Part shown: piece after piece, positions 53,075 through 63,442 of the stretch
How the letters are laid out: each line of letters opens with the position of its first letter
Numbering within the stretch: position 1 is the first letter of the stretch
From: Ectopseudomonas chengduensis
Lineage (GTDB): Bacteria; Pseudomonadota; Gammaproteobacteria; Pseudomonadales; Pseudomonadaceae
Direction of reading: 5' to 3'
Length of the DNA: 64,000 nt
NCBI RefSeq assembly: GCF_015712065.1
Contig: NZ_JACFYZ010000003.1
Span: forward strand, 372,001 to 436,000
Notes under the pieces: generated by a model
What the model saw: only the letters and a program-made list of their open reading frames with translations
What the model was told of the DNA's origin: nothing
Databases searched by the model: none
Translations under genes and position numbers: made by a program

Positions 53075-54637
53075 TCAGATCCCTGGCAGGCGCTGGCGAA
53101 TACGCTCGACCAGGCTGTCCAGGCTTGCGCTGTCATGTGTATCGACACGCTTGCTGTGGCTCTGCTCCTCATCGTCGAGCGGCTCGCGGCTGGTTTGTTG
53201 GGCCTGGATCACTTCCAGCGTCGCATCGGACGGGTCCTGGCCCTCGCTGCGGCGCTGTTCCAGCCAGCTAGCGATCACGGCTTGCGGCGCTTGGCAGTCG
53301 AGAATCAGGAAGGGCACGCCGGTCTCTTCGGCGACTTCGCTGGCGGCCTGGCGTTGCGCCGCCTTGAGATAGGTTGCGTCGATCACCACGGGGAAGCCTG
53401 CCAGTAGTGTCTGACGCGCCAGCTGATGCAGGCGCTGGTAGGTCGCCTGGCTGGCGTCAGTGCTGTAGATGCCGGCGGTCAACTGATCCTTGGTCTCGGC
53501 GCTCTGCTCGCCGAACAGGCGCTTGCGCTCGATGTCGGAGCGCAGGCGGATGGTGCCCAGTGCTTCGACCAGGCGCATGGCCACGTGGCTCTTGCCGACT
53601 GCCGAGACGCCATGGGTGATGGCCAGGAAGGGCGATGGAATGGCGCTGTAGCTTTCCGCCAGTGCGGCATAAGCGCGGTACTGGCGCAGGATGACCGCCC
53701 GTTGTACCGAACTCTCTTCTTGCCCCAGGCGGAACAGCGCGACCTTGCCGCGCACCATGGCGCGGTAGGCCTTGTAGAAGTTCAGCAGTTGCAGGGCTGC
53801 ATAATCGCCAGTGCGCTCCAGCCAGCCGCTGATAAAGCGTCGTGCCAGGCACTTGAGGCCGCGGTCTTCGAGGTCCATGGCCAGGAAGGCGATATCGGCG
53901 GTGACGTCGGTAAAGCGGAAGGGTTCGTTGAACTCGATGCAGTCGAACAGCACCACTCGCCCGTCGATCTGGGCGGCGTTGCCCAGGTGAATATCACCGT
54001 GGCATTCGCGGATGAAACCCTGTGCCTTGCGTTCGCTCAACAGTGGTTGCAGGCGTTCGTAGCTGGACTGGGCCCAGGCTTCGAGGGCGTCGAGTTGCTG
54101 CAGGTCTGCCTGCTCGCTGAGCATCGGACGAATCTGGTCGAAATTTTGCTGCACCGGAACCATTACCGCGTCTGCGCTACCCAGCGGGTGTTCCTGCGGC
54201 ACCTTCGGTGCGCTCAGATGAAAAGTGGCGATCTGCTCGGCCAGGGCGTCGATATGGGCGTCGTTCAATTCGCCGCGTGCCTGAATGGCACTGAGCAGTT
54301 GCTCCTGCGGGAACTGGCGCATTTTCAGTGCGTATTCGATGGCGGGCGTGCTGCCGTCGAGACGGGGCGCGTCTTCACTACCACCGATCGGCAACACGTC
54401 CAGATACAAATCCTGGGTCAGGCGCTGGTTGAGGTGCAGCTCTTCTTCGCAGAAATGACGGCGTGCATCGAGCTCGGTGAAGTCGAGAAACCCGAAATTG
54501 ACCGGTTTTTTGATCTTGTAGGCGTAGGGGCCAGTGAGCAAAACCCAGGAAATGTGGGTCTCAATGACCTGAAACCTATCCACAGGATGCGGATACAGGG
54601 CCGGGTTCTGCAATGCGGCAATCAGGGCTTGGCTCAC
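53075..54637 (-). CDS. Fused phosphotransferase / P-loop kinase-like protein
   Basis: A 520-residue two-domain protein. The N-terminal ~320 residues resemble aminoglycoside phosphotransferase-type kinases: LTGPYAYKIKKPVNFGFLDF and the catalytic-loop-like ECHGDIHLGNAAQIDGRVVLFDCIEFN. The C-terminal ~190 residues are a P-loop domain: THGVSAVGKSHVAMRLVEAL (an atypical Walker A, GVSAVGKS), RLRSDIERKRL and VVIDATYLKAAQRQAA. The GTG at 54637 follows AAGGAT; the frame extends to 54706 without a better start. Substrate unknown; resistance cannot be inferred. It is divergent from mrcB. Confidence 0.78.
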   Translation of the reverse strand: MSQALIAALQNPALYPHPVDRFQVIETHISWVLLTGPYAYKIKKPVNFGFLDFTELDARRHFCEEELHLNQRLTQDLYLDVLPIGGSEDAPRLDGSTPAIEYALKMRQFPQEQLLSAIQARGELNDAHIDALAEQIATFHLSAPKVPQEHPLGSADAVMVPVQQNFDQIRPMLSEQADLQQLDALEAWAQSSYERLQPLLSERKAQGFIRECHGDIHLGNAAQIDGRVVLFDCIEFNEPFRFTDVTADIAFLAMDLEDRGLKCLARRFISGWLERTGDYAALQLLNFYKAYRAMVRGKVALFRLGQEESSVQRAVILRQYRAYAALAESYSAIPSPFLAITHGVSAVGKSHVAMRLVEALGTIRLRSDIERKRLFGEQSAETKDQLTAGIYSTDASQATYQRLHQLARQTLLAGFPVVIDATYLKAAQRQAASEVAEETGVPFLILDCQAPQAVIASWLEQRRSEGQDPSDATLEVIQAQQTSREPLDDEEQSHSKRVDTHDSASLDSLVERIRQRLPGI

Positions 54638-54739
54638 GTTCGATCCTTGTTCTAGACGCTGTTCGAGCTGGGCATTATGGCCGCTGTGAGCTGCTCTGCA
54701 AACCATCCAGGCGGCCTGCTGGCCCCTATGTAAAGTGCG

Positions 54740-54745
54740 TATAAT
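54740..54745 (+). promoter_or_regulatory. -10 element immediately upstream of mrcB
   Basis: A perfect TATAAT ends only six bases before the mrcB ATG at 54752, so transcription from it would give a leaderless or nearly leaderless mRNA. The -35 region is weak (TGCTGG near 54717). Confidence 0.5.
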
Positions 54746-54751
54746 CCCGCC

Positions 54752-57070
54752 ATGACTCGAAAACGCTCCCCCCGCTCAAACAAAAAAACCCGCTCGTCCG
54801 GTATGCGTCCCTGGTTTGCCTGGGGCCTCAAGCTCGGTCTGGTTGGTCTGGTGATCCTTGCCGGCTTTGCCGTTTATCTCGATGCCGTGGTGCAGGAAAA
54901 GTTTTCCGGCAAGCGCTGGACGGTGCCCGCGAAGGTCTACGCCAGGCCGCTCGAACTTTTCGTCGGGCAGAAGCTGGCCAAGGACGATTTCCTGCGTGAG
55001 CTCGATGCGCTGGGCTACCGCCGCGAGAGCACGGTCAACGGGCCGGGCGCAGTGTCGGTGGCCGGTAACAACATCGAACTGCACAGTCGCGGCTTTCAGT
55101 TCTATGAAGGTGCCGAACCGTCACAGAAGGTGCGCGTGCGCTTCTCTGGCGATTACGTCGCCGGTCTGACCCAGGCCAATGGCGGCAACCTGGCGGTAGC
55201 CCGACTCGAGCCGATGCTGATTGGCGGGCTTTATCCGGCGCATCAGGAAGATCGCATCCTGATCAAGCTGGATCAGGTGCCGGCCTATCTGATCGATGCG
55301 CTGGTGGCGGTCGAGGATCGCGACTATTTCGATCACTTCGGCGTGTCGCCCAAGGGCATCGCCCGCGCCATGTGGATCAATGCCACGTCCGGGCGCCTGG
55401 TGCAGGGCGGCAGTACCCTGACTCAGCAGTTGGTGAAGAACTTCTACCTGACCAACGAGCGCACCCTGGTGCGTAAAGCCACCGAAGCGATGATGGCGGT
55501 GCTGCTCGAACTGCACTACGACAAGCGCGAGATTCTCGAGGCCTATATGAACGAGGTGTTCCTCGGTCAGGACGGTCAGCGCGCAGTGCATGGCTTCGGT
55601 CTGGCCAGCCAGTACTTCTTCAGTCAGCCGGTTTCCGAGCTGAAGCTGGAGCAGGTCGCGTTGCTGGTGGGCATGGTCAAAGGCCCCACCTACTTCAACC
55701 CGCGGCGCAATCCCGAGCGTGCGCTGGCGCGCCGCAACCTGGTGCTCGATCTGCTTGCCGAGCAAGGCTCGATCACCCCCGAGGAAGCCGCAGCAGCCAA
55801 ACAGAAGCCGCTTGGTGTGAGCGCGCGCGGCAGCATGGCTGACAGCTCGTTCCCGGCTTTCCTCGATCTGGTCAAGCGTCAGCTGCGTGAAGACTATCGT
55901 GAGCAGGATCTGACCGAAGAAGGCCTGCGCATCTTCACCAGCTTCGATCCGATCCTGCAGCTCAAGGCCGAAGAGGCGCTGGCCGAGACGCTCAAGCGCC
56001 TGGCCGGGCGCAAGGGCGTGGATGAAGTGCAGGCCGGTATGGTGGTGACCAATCCAGAGACCGGGGAAATTCAGGCATTGATCGGCAGCCGTCAGCCGCG
56101 TTTCGCCGGTTTCAATCGGGCGCTGGATGCCGTGCGGCCGATTGGCTCGCTGATCAAACCGGCTATTTATCTGTCTGCGTTGGAACGTCCGAGTCAGTAC
56201 ACCCTGACCAGTTGGCTGGAGGACGAAGCGTTTTCCATCAAGGGCCAGGATGGCCAGGTCTGGACGCCGCAGAATTACGATCGCAAGGCTCATGGCACCA
56301 TCTACCTGTATCAGGGGCTGGCGCAGTCCTACAATCTGTCCACGGCCAAGCTCGGCCTGGAGATCGGCGTGCCCAACGTGCTCAAGACGCTCGAGCGATT
56401 GGGCGTCGAGCGCAAGTGGCCGGCCTATCCGTCGATGCTGCTCGGTGCTGGGGCTCTGACGCCGATGGAAGTGGCGGGCATGTACCAGACCCTGGCCAAC
56501 GGTGGCTTCAATACGCCGTTGCGCGGCATTCGCAGCGTGCTGACCGCCGATGGCGAGCCGCTCGGTCGTTATCCATTCCAGATCCAGCAGCGCTTCGATC
56601 CGGGCGCCATCTATCTGGTGCAAAACGCCATGCAGCGCACCATGCGTGAAGGCACTGGTCGCTCGGTTTACAACCAACTGCCCAGCTCGCTGAATCTGGC
56701 GGGCAAGACCGGGACCAGTAACGACTCGCGTGACAGCTGGTTCGCTGGCTTCAGTCAGGATCTGCTGTCGGTGGTGTGGCTGGGGCGTGACGACAATGGC
56801 CCGACCCCACTGACCGGTGCGACCGGTGCACTGCAGGTCTGGACCGGGTTTATGCGCAAGGCGGATCCGTTGCCGTTGGATATGCCGATGCCGGACAACG
56901 TCACCCAGGCCTGGGTGGATCGTCAGACTGGTCTGGGTTCGGCTTCGGGCTGCCCGAATGCGGTACAGATGCCTTATATTCGCGGCAGTGAACCTGCCGC
57001 CGGTTCCGCGTGCGGTATTCAGGCTCCGGTCGAATCCGTGATGGACTGGGTCAAAGGGTGGTTGGAATAA
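54752..57070 (+). CDS. mrcB: Penicillin-binding protein 1B
   Basis: Bifunctional peptidoglycan synthase of the inner membrane. The 772-residue protein has a basic cytoplasmic tail (MTRKRSPRSNKKTRSSG), one membrane anchor (~27-48), a UB2H-like domain for LpoB-type activators, a glycosyltransferase GT51 domain (VAVEDRDYFDHFGV, QGGSTLTQQLVKNFYL, MNEVFLGQDG) and a transpeptidase with SLIKP (active serine), YNLS (SxN-type) and KTGTSNDS. No Shine-Dalgarno is visible before the ATG, consistent with a leaderless message. A lipoprotein gene follows. Confidence 0.97.
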   Translation: MTRKRSPRSNKKTRSSGMRPWFAWGLKLGLVGLVILAGFAVYLDAVVQEKFSGKRWTVPAKVYARPLELFVGQKLAKDDFLRELDALGYRRESTVNGPGAVSVAGNNIELHSRGFQFYEGAEPSQKVRVRFSGDYVAGLTQANGGNLAVARLEPMLIGGLYPAHQEDRILIKLDQVPAYLIDALVAVEDRDYFDHFGVSPKGIARAMWINATSGRLVQGGSTLTQQLVKNFYLTNERTLVRKATEAMMAVLLELHYDKREILEAYMNEVFLGQDGQRAVHGFGLASQYFFSQPVSELKLEQVALLVGMVKGPTYFNPRRNPERALARRNLVLDLLAEQGSITPEEAAAAKQKPLGVSARGSMADSSFPAFLDLVKRQLREDYREQDLTEEGLRIFTSFDPILQLKAEEALAETLKRLAGRKGVDEVQAGMVVTNPETGEIQALIGSRQPRFAGFNRALDAVRPIGSLIKPAIYLSALERPSQYTLTSWLEDEAFSIKGQDGQVWTPQNYDRKAHGTIYLYQGLAQSYNLSTAKLGLEIGVPNVLKTLERLGVERKWPAYPSMLLGAGALTPMEVAGMYQTLANGGFNTPLRGIRSVLTADGEPLGRYPFQIQQRFDPGAIYLVQNAMQRTMREGTGRSVYNQLPSSLNLAGKTGTSNDSRDSWFAGFSQDLLSVVWLGRDDNGPTPLTGATGALQVWTGFMRKADPLPLDMPMPDNVTQAWVDRQTGLGSASGCPNAVQMPYIRGSEPAAGSACGIQAPVESVMDWVKGWLE

Positions 57071-57112
57071 CGGCCGGATCGAGTGATTCGGTGTTACCTG
57101 AGAGGATTGGAT

Positions 57113-57817
57113 GTGAACAAGAAGTGGCTTGCCACTATGCTGGCAACAGCGGTGTTGAGTGGTTGCAGCACGGTACCGCAGGGTTCGATTCCGGTGATTG
57201 ATGCCGGCTCTCCGTTATCATCCGGCGGGTCTGGTCCAGCGGCCGGCCCGGGTCCTGCGGCTGCGCCGCAGCGTATCGAAGAGGACTCCGGTGTTGTTGT
57301 GATGGTGCCGCAGGGGGCCGTCTCGACGCCGTTGCAGACCGACTCGCAGCCGATTACCTCCAGTGGCGGCCTGACCTTCGATCCGCCTATGAGCAGCCAG
57401 CCTTCTGCGCCGAGCCAAGGCAGCTTCGGCACCTCGGCACCGAGCATGCCCAGTGGCATTCCCAGCGGTGGTGGCCTGGCTGCTGACGAGCAACTGGATG
57501 GCCCGGTTCTCGCGCTGCTGACCACTGCACAACAACAGCAGGGCGGTGGCGATCTGAATGGCGCTGCCTCCAGTCTGGAACGTGCCCAGCGCATCGCCCC
57601 GCGTGAGCCGCAGGTGCTCTACCGTCTTGCCGAGGTACGTATGGCTCAGGGCGATGCAGCGCAGGCCGAGCAACTGGCCCGTCGTGGTCTGACTCAAGCC
57701 AGTGGTCGTCCGGCGCTGCAGGCCAGCCTGTGGGATCTGATTGCCCGCGCCCGCGAGCGCCAGGGTGATCCCGCTGGTGCTGCCCAGGCCCGTGAGCGCG
57801 CACGAGTCCATCTCTGA
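57113..57817 (+). CDS. TPR-like lipoprotein downstream of mrcB
   Basis: A 234-residue lipoprotein with lipobox LSGC (MNKKWLATMLATAVLSGC, starting with GTG at 57113). A low-complexity Pro/Ser/Gly-rich region follows (~25-130), then a C-terminal tetratricopeptide-like part: VLALLTTAQQQQGGGDLNGAASSLERAQRIAP, EPQVLYRLAEVRMAQGDAAQAEQLARRGL. Position 43 bp after mrcB suggests a PBP1B activator; E. coli LpoB is a lipoprotein, and Pseudomonas uses the TPR-containing lipoprotein LpoP. This could be LpoP, which is inference. Confidence 0.82.
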   Translation: MNKKWLATMLATAVLSGCSTVPQGSIPVIDAGSPLSSGGSGPAAGPGPAAAPQRIEEDSGVVVMVPQGAVSTPLQTDSQPITSSGGLTFDPPMSSQPSAPSQGSFGTSAPSMPSGIPSGGGLAADEQLDGPVLALLTTAQQQQGGGDLNGAASSLERAQRIAPREPQVLYRLAEVRMAQGDAAQAEQLARRGLTQASGRPALQASLWDLIARARERQGDPAGAAQARERARVHL

Positions 57818-58146
57818 TGGATGCTCGGGCAAGCGCACTGGCCGAACACCTGCTGCTGATCGAGCGTGAGTTACGTATGCAGGGTTGGTGGCAGGAGGAG
57901 GCGCCAAGCGCTGAGGCCCTGGCCAGCCCGGAGCCGTTCTGTGTCGATACGCTGGCGTTCGAGCAATGGCTGCAGTGGATTTTTCTGCCGCGTATGAAGG
58001 TTCTGCTGGAAACCGGTGCAGCATTGCCCTCGGTATCGGGCATTCAGGCGATGGCAGAGATGGTCTATCAGCAGCAGCCGCGCGTTGCGCGTCGGCTGCT
58101 CGAACTGCTTGGCGAGTTCGACCGCCTGCTTACGCGCACGTCTTGA
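57817..58146 (+). CDS. YqcC-family protein (DUF446)
   Basis: A 109-residue all-helical protein of the YqcC/DUF446 family: LAEHLLLIERELRMQGWWQ, PFCVDTLAFEQWLQWIFLPRMKVLLETGAALPS, GIQAMAEMVYQQQP. Function unknown in the family; in E. coli it lies beside truC. The ATG overlaps the upstream TGA (TGATG), so it is coupled to the lipoprotein gene. Confidence 0.88.
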   Translation: MDARASALAEHLLLIERELRMQGWWQEEAPSAEALASPEPFCVDTLAFEQWLQWIFLPRMKVLLETGAALPSVSGIQAMAEMVYQQQPRVARRLLELLGEFDRLLTRTS

Positions 58147-58164
58147 GGGCGTGCGCATAGTTCA

Positions 58165-58599
58165 TTATTTGCAGCTTTCTGTGATGGACTTCTTCAGTTC
58201 CGCGATGCGCTCCTGACGTTCATCCTCGCCAATACGGCGCAGCTCGCCACCGTCTTCAATCCTGACGCGTGGGTTGTTTTCCAACTGAGCCAAGTTAGTG
58301 CGTGCTGTCTCGCAGTATTGCTTGCGCTCGGCTTCCTGCTTCGCCACATCTTCCTTGACCTTCTTGTCGATGGCTGCCTGCTCAGGGTCGAGTTGTTCAT
58401 CGAAACTGGGCGCCGGCTCACTTGGCGCAGGTCGTGGAGGCGGGGCGGCAGTATTGATGGTCGTGGCTTCTTGGCCCTGCGGAGGTTGCGCGCCGAAGTG
58501 GGTCACGCCTTTTTCATCTACCCACTTGTAAACCTGGCTGGCCATGGCGGATGTGCTCAAAGCGAGCATCAAGGTGCCAGTAAGAATCATGTGGCGCAT
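58165..58599 (-). CDS. DUF4124-domain periplasmic protein
   Basis: A 144-residue protein with a signal peptide (MRHMILTGTLMLALSTSAMAS) and the DUF4124 core QVYKWVDEKGVTHFGAQPPQG, then a Pro-rich linker and a charged helical end with two Cys (KQYCETARTNLAQ, SITESCK). DUF4124 proteins are common in Pseudomonas and uncharacterised. The start at 58599 begins the signal peptide; the open frame runs to 58869 without coding support. It converges on YqcC. Confidence 0.85.
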   Translation of the reverse strand: MRHMILTGTLMLALSTSAMASQVYKWVDEKGVTHFGAQPPQGQEATTINTAAPPPRPAPSEPAPSFDEQLDPEQAAIDKKVKEDVAKQEAERKQYCETARTNLAQLENNPRVRIEDGGELRRIGEDERQERIAELKKSITESCK

Positions 58600-58999
58600 G
58601 CTGTTTCCTTTATCGAGAGCGGCGGTGCTGATGGTTACTATAACCAAAAGCCGGCAATCTTCATCCTGCGCTGCGTCACAGCAGCAGGTTGAATAATAGG
58701 TTAGCCATCTCTTGACTTGCCCTCGTCGAACCCGAACAATCCAGCCTTCCCCGTAGTGGAGTCCGCCGCAAGCGTCCTCCAGCTCGGGGAAAAGAGGCGC
58801 TACCCGCGCCGAACCGTGACACCCGCAACGCGTTACCTCGCGCTGGGAGGGTCGGCCCCGCAAGACCATGGGCTGCTCCGTTACTCGTCAAGCTGATGTT
58901 CCGAATCCACGATCACCGTCGTGCGTGTCCGCTGACAGTAAGACCTACTTAGGGCTACCCGTTGTCGGGTGGCATACTGGCGTTCAAGAGGTGAACAAC
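58600..58999 (+). other. Gene-free region holding the ilvI promoter and leader
   Basis: 400 bp without a credible gene. It contains TTGACT (58712-58717), 17 bp, AACAAT (58735-58740), giving a start near 58747 and a leader of about 250 nt before ilvI. Within it are the nested hairpin listed separately and a hairpin GCTACCCG/CGGGTGGC near 58954-58974 close to the ribosome binding site. I find no leader peptide rich in Leu, Ile or Val codons. Confidence 0.6.
58747..58791 (+). promoter_or_regulatory. Nested hairpin at the 5' end of the ilvI leader
   Basis: TTCCCCG (58747-58753) pairs with CGGGGAA (58785-58791), a symmetrical 3-by-3 internal loop follows, then TGGAG (58757-58761) pairs with CTCCA (58777-58781) around a 15-nt loop. 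The predicted transcript starts about here, so the RNA would begin with this structure. Function unknown. Confidence 0.5.
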
Positions 59000-60724
59000 G
59001 TGGAGCTTTTATCCGGCGCTGAAATGGTCGTCCGCTTCCTGCGTGACGAAGGCGTTAAGCATATCTATGGGTACCCTGGTGGTGCTCTCCTGCATATTTA
59101 CGATGCCCTGTTCAAAGAACCGGAAGTGACCCACATCCTGGTCCGTCACGAACAGGCAGCGACCCATATGGCTGACGGCTATGCCCGCGCCACCGGCAAG
59201 GCCGGCGTGGTGCTGGTGACCTCTGGCCCCGGCGCGACCAATGCCATCACCGGTATTGCCACCGCCTACATGGACTCCATTCCGATGGTGGTGATCTCCG
59301 GCCAGGTGCCGAGCGCCATGGTCGGTACCGATGCCTTCCAGGAAACCGACATGGTCGGTATTTCCCGCCCGATCGTGAAGCACAGCTTCATCATCAAGCA
59401 CCCGTCGGAAATCCCCGAAGTGCTGAAGAAGGCGTTTTACCTCGCCGAATCCGGTCGTCCCGGTCCGGTCGTGGTCGACATTCCGAAGGACATGGGTGAT
59501 CCCACCCAGAAGTTCGAGTACGTCTATCCGAAGAAGGTCAAGCTGCGTTCCTACAGCCCGGCGGTACGTGGCCACTCCGGCCAGATCCGCAAGGCTGCCG
59601 AGATGCTCTTGGCTGCCAAGCGTCCGGTCATGTACGCCGGCGGTGGCGTGATCATGGGCGGCGCTTCCGCGCCGCTGACCGAGCTGGCGCAGATGCTCAA
59701 CCTGCCGGTGACCAACACCCTGATGGGCCTCGGTGGCTATCCGGGTACCGATCGCCAGTTCATCGGCATGCTCGGTATGCACGGTAGCTACACCGCCAAC
59801 CTGGCGATGCACCATGCCGACGTGATCCTGGCGGTCGGTGCGCGTTTCGATGACCGCGTGATCAATGGCGCGGCGAAGTTCTGCCCGAACGCCAAGATCA
59901 TCCACATCGACATCGATCCGGCTTCGATTTCCAAGACCATCAAGGCTGACATCCCGATCGTTGGCCCGGTGGACAGCGTATTGACCGAGATGGTCGCCAT
60001 CCTCAAGGAAATCGGCGAAACCCCGAACAAGGACACCGTTGCCAGCTGGTGGAAGCAGATCGAAGAGTGGCGTGGTAGCGGCCGTCTGTTCCCTTACAAC
60101 GAGGGCGACGGTTCGATCATCAAGCCGCAGACCGTGATCGAAACCCTGTGTGACGTGACCAAGGGCGATGCCTTCATCACCTCCGATGTCGGTCAGCATC
60201 AGATGTTCGCTGCGCAGTATTACCGTTTCAACAAGCCCAACCGCTGGATCAACTCCGGCGGCCTGGGCACCATGGGCTTCGGTTTCCCGGCTGCGATGGG
60301 CATCAAACTGAACTTCCCGGATGCCGACGTGGCGTGCGTCACTGGCGAGGGCAGTATTCAGATGAACATTCAGGAGCTGTCGACCTGCCTGCAGTACGAC
60401 CTGCCGGTGAAGATCGTCAACCTGAACAACGGCACCCTCGGCATGGTCCGCCAATGGCAGGACATGCAGTACAACAGCCGTTATTCGCACTCCTACATGG
60501 AGTCGCTGCCGGACTTCGTCAAACTGGCCGAGGCTTATGGCCATGTCGGCATGCGCATCACCTCGCTGAAGGACCTCAAGCCCAAGCTGGAGGAAGCCTT
60601 CGCTCTGAAGAATCGCCTGGTGTTCCTCGACATCGCGGTGGATTCCAGCGAGCACGTTTATCCGATGCAGATCAGAGACGGTGCAATGCGTGATATGTGG
60701 CTGAGCAAGACGGAGCGGACCTAA
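59000..60724 (+). CDS. ilvI: Acetolactate synthase large subunit
   Basis: TPP-dependent first common step of valine/leucine/isoleucine synthesis. The 574-residue enzyme has the N-terminal pyrimidine-binding domain ([36 protein letters not shown]), the central FAD domain and the C-terminal TPP domain ([43 protein letters not shown]). The GTG at 59000 has AAGAGG eight bases upstream and matches homologues; a GTG at 58991 is in frame. The small subunit starts after 1 bp. Confidence 0.97.
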   Translation: MELLSGAEMVVRFLRDEGVKHIYGYPGGALLHIYDALFKEPEVTHILVRHEQAATHMADGYARATGKAGVVLVTSGPGATNAITGIATAYMDSIPMVVISGQVPSAMVGTDAFQETDMVGISRPIVKHSFIIKHPSEIPEVLKKAFYLAESGRPGPVVVDIPKDMGDPTQKFEYVYPKKVKLRSYSPAVRGHSGQIRKAAEMLLAAKRPVMYAGGGVIMGGASAPLTELAQMLNLPVTNTLMGLGGYPGTDRQFIGMLGMHGSYTANLAMHHADVILAVGARFDDRVINGAAKFCPNAKIIHIDIDPASISKTIKADIPIVGPVDSVLTEMVAILKEIGETPNKDTVASWWKQIEEWRGSGRLFPYNEGDGSIIKPQTVIETLCDVTKGDAFITSDVGQHQMFAAQYYRFNKPNRWINSGGLGTMGFGFPAAMGIKLNFPDADVACVTGEGSIQMNIQELSTCLQYDLPVKIVNLNNGTLGMVRQWQDMQYNSRYSHSYMESLPDFVKLAEAYGHVGMRITSLKDLKPKLEEAFALKNRLVFLDIAVDSSEHVYPMQIRDGAMRDMWLSKTERT

Positions 60725-60725
60725 G

Positions 60726-61217
60726 ATGCGACACATCATTTCCCTGCTGCTGGAAAACGAGCCGGGCGCACTGTCGCGCGTGGTTGGTCTGTTCTCCCAG
60801 CGTAACTACAACATCGAAAGCCTCACCGTTGCGCCAACCGAGGATCCGACGCTGTCGCGTCTGACCCTCACCACCGTTGGTCAGGATGAGGTGATCGAGC
60901 AGATCACCAAGAACCTCAACAAGCTGGTCGAGGTGGTCAAGCTGGTCAATCTGTCGGAAAGCGCCCACATCGAGCGCGAGCTGATGTTGGTGAAGATCAA
61001 GGCCACCGGCGCCCAGCGTGCCGAGGTCAAGCGTACTACCGACATCTTCCGCGGCCAGATCGTGGATGTGACCAGCAGCGTCTACACCGTGCAGCTGACC
61101 GGTACCAGCGACAAACTGGACAGCTTCATTCAGGCTGTCGGTACTGCATCGATCCTGGAAACCGTGCGCAGTGGTGTCACGGGCATCGCTCGCGGCGACA
61201 AGGTACTGAGTATCTGA
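60726..61217 (+). CDS. ilvN: Acetolactate synthase small (regulatory) subunit
   Basis: A 163-residue subunit with an N-terminal ACT domain (ISLLLENEPGALSRVVGLFSQRNYNIESLTV) that binds valine, and the C-terminal NikR-like part (RELMLVKIKATGAQRAEVKRTTDIFRG...). It gives the holoenzyme feedback inhibition. Directly behind ilvI. Also called ilvH in some pseudomonad annotations. Confidence 0.97.
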   Translation: MRHIISLLLENEPGALSRVVGLFSQRNYNIESLTVAPTEDPTLSRLTLTTVGQDEVIEQITKNLNKLVEVVKLVNLSESAHIERELMLVKIKATGAQRAEVKRTTDIFRGQIVDVTSSVYTVQLTGTSDKLDSFIQAVGTASILETVRSGVTGIARGDKVLSI

Positions 61218-61230
61218 TCGTCATGGTAAA

Positions 61231-61259
61231 AAGAGCCCCGCCTGGTGCGGGGCTTTTTA
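61231..61259 (+). terminator. Bidirectional terminator between ilvN and ilvY
   Basis: AGCCCCGC (61234-61241) pairs with GCGGGGCT (61247-61254), followed by TTTTT, and preceded by AAAAAG, so it can also stop ilvY transcription on the minus strand. Confidence 0.85.
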
Positions 61260-61267
61260 TTGCCTGA

Positions 61268-63295
<2,028 letters not shown>

Positions 63296-63314
63296 GGTCT
63301 GCGATGTGCGAAAG

Positions 63315-63340
63315 AACGCGGCTTTATGCCGCGTTTTTTC
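63315..63340 (+). terminator. Rho-independent terminator of ilvC
   Basis: Stem AACGCGGC/GCCGCGTT with loop TTTAT, then a T-run, 20 bp after the ilvC stop. Confidence 0.85.
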
Positions 63341-63442
63341 ATTCTGCGGCGAGGCTTCTGGTATAAAGCCAGCTCGCTGAGTGGCGAACTGAGTTCAGTC
63401 GTCCCGGTCGAAATTCGTCAAACCCGTTGCAAGGTGCTGTTC

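Noticed and set aside
53075..54637. Aminoglycoside resistance gene
   Set aside because: Only a general APH-type fold is visible, in a fused protein at a conserved core locus; there is no basis for a resistance call.
58896..58955. 18-codon frame in the ilvI leader as an attenuation peptide ([18 protein letters not shown])
   Set aside because: It has no run of Leu, Ile or Val codons and no convincing ribosome binding site.
58868..58999. In-frame N-terminal extension of ilvI starting at an ATG at 58868
   Set aside because: The 44 extra residues lack similarity to IlvI proteins, contain the rare codons TTA and CTA, and the GTG at 59000 has a proper Shine-Dalgarno sequence.
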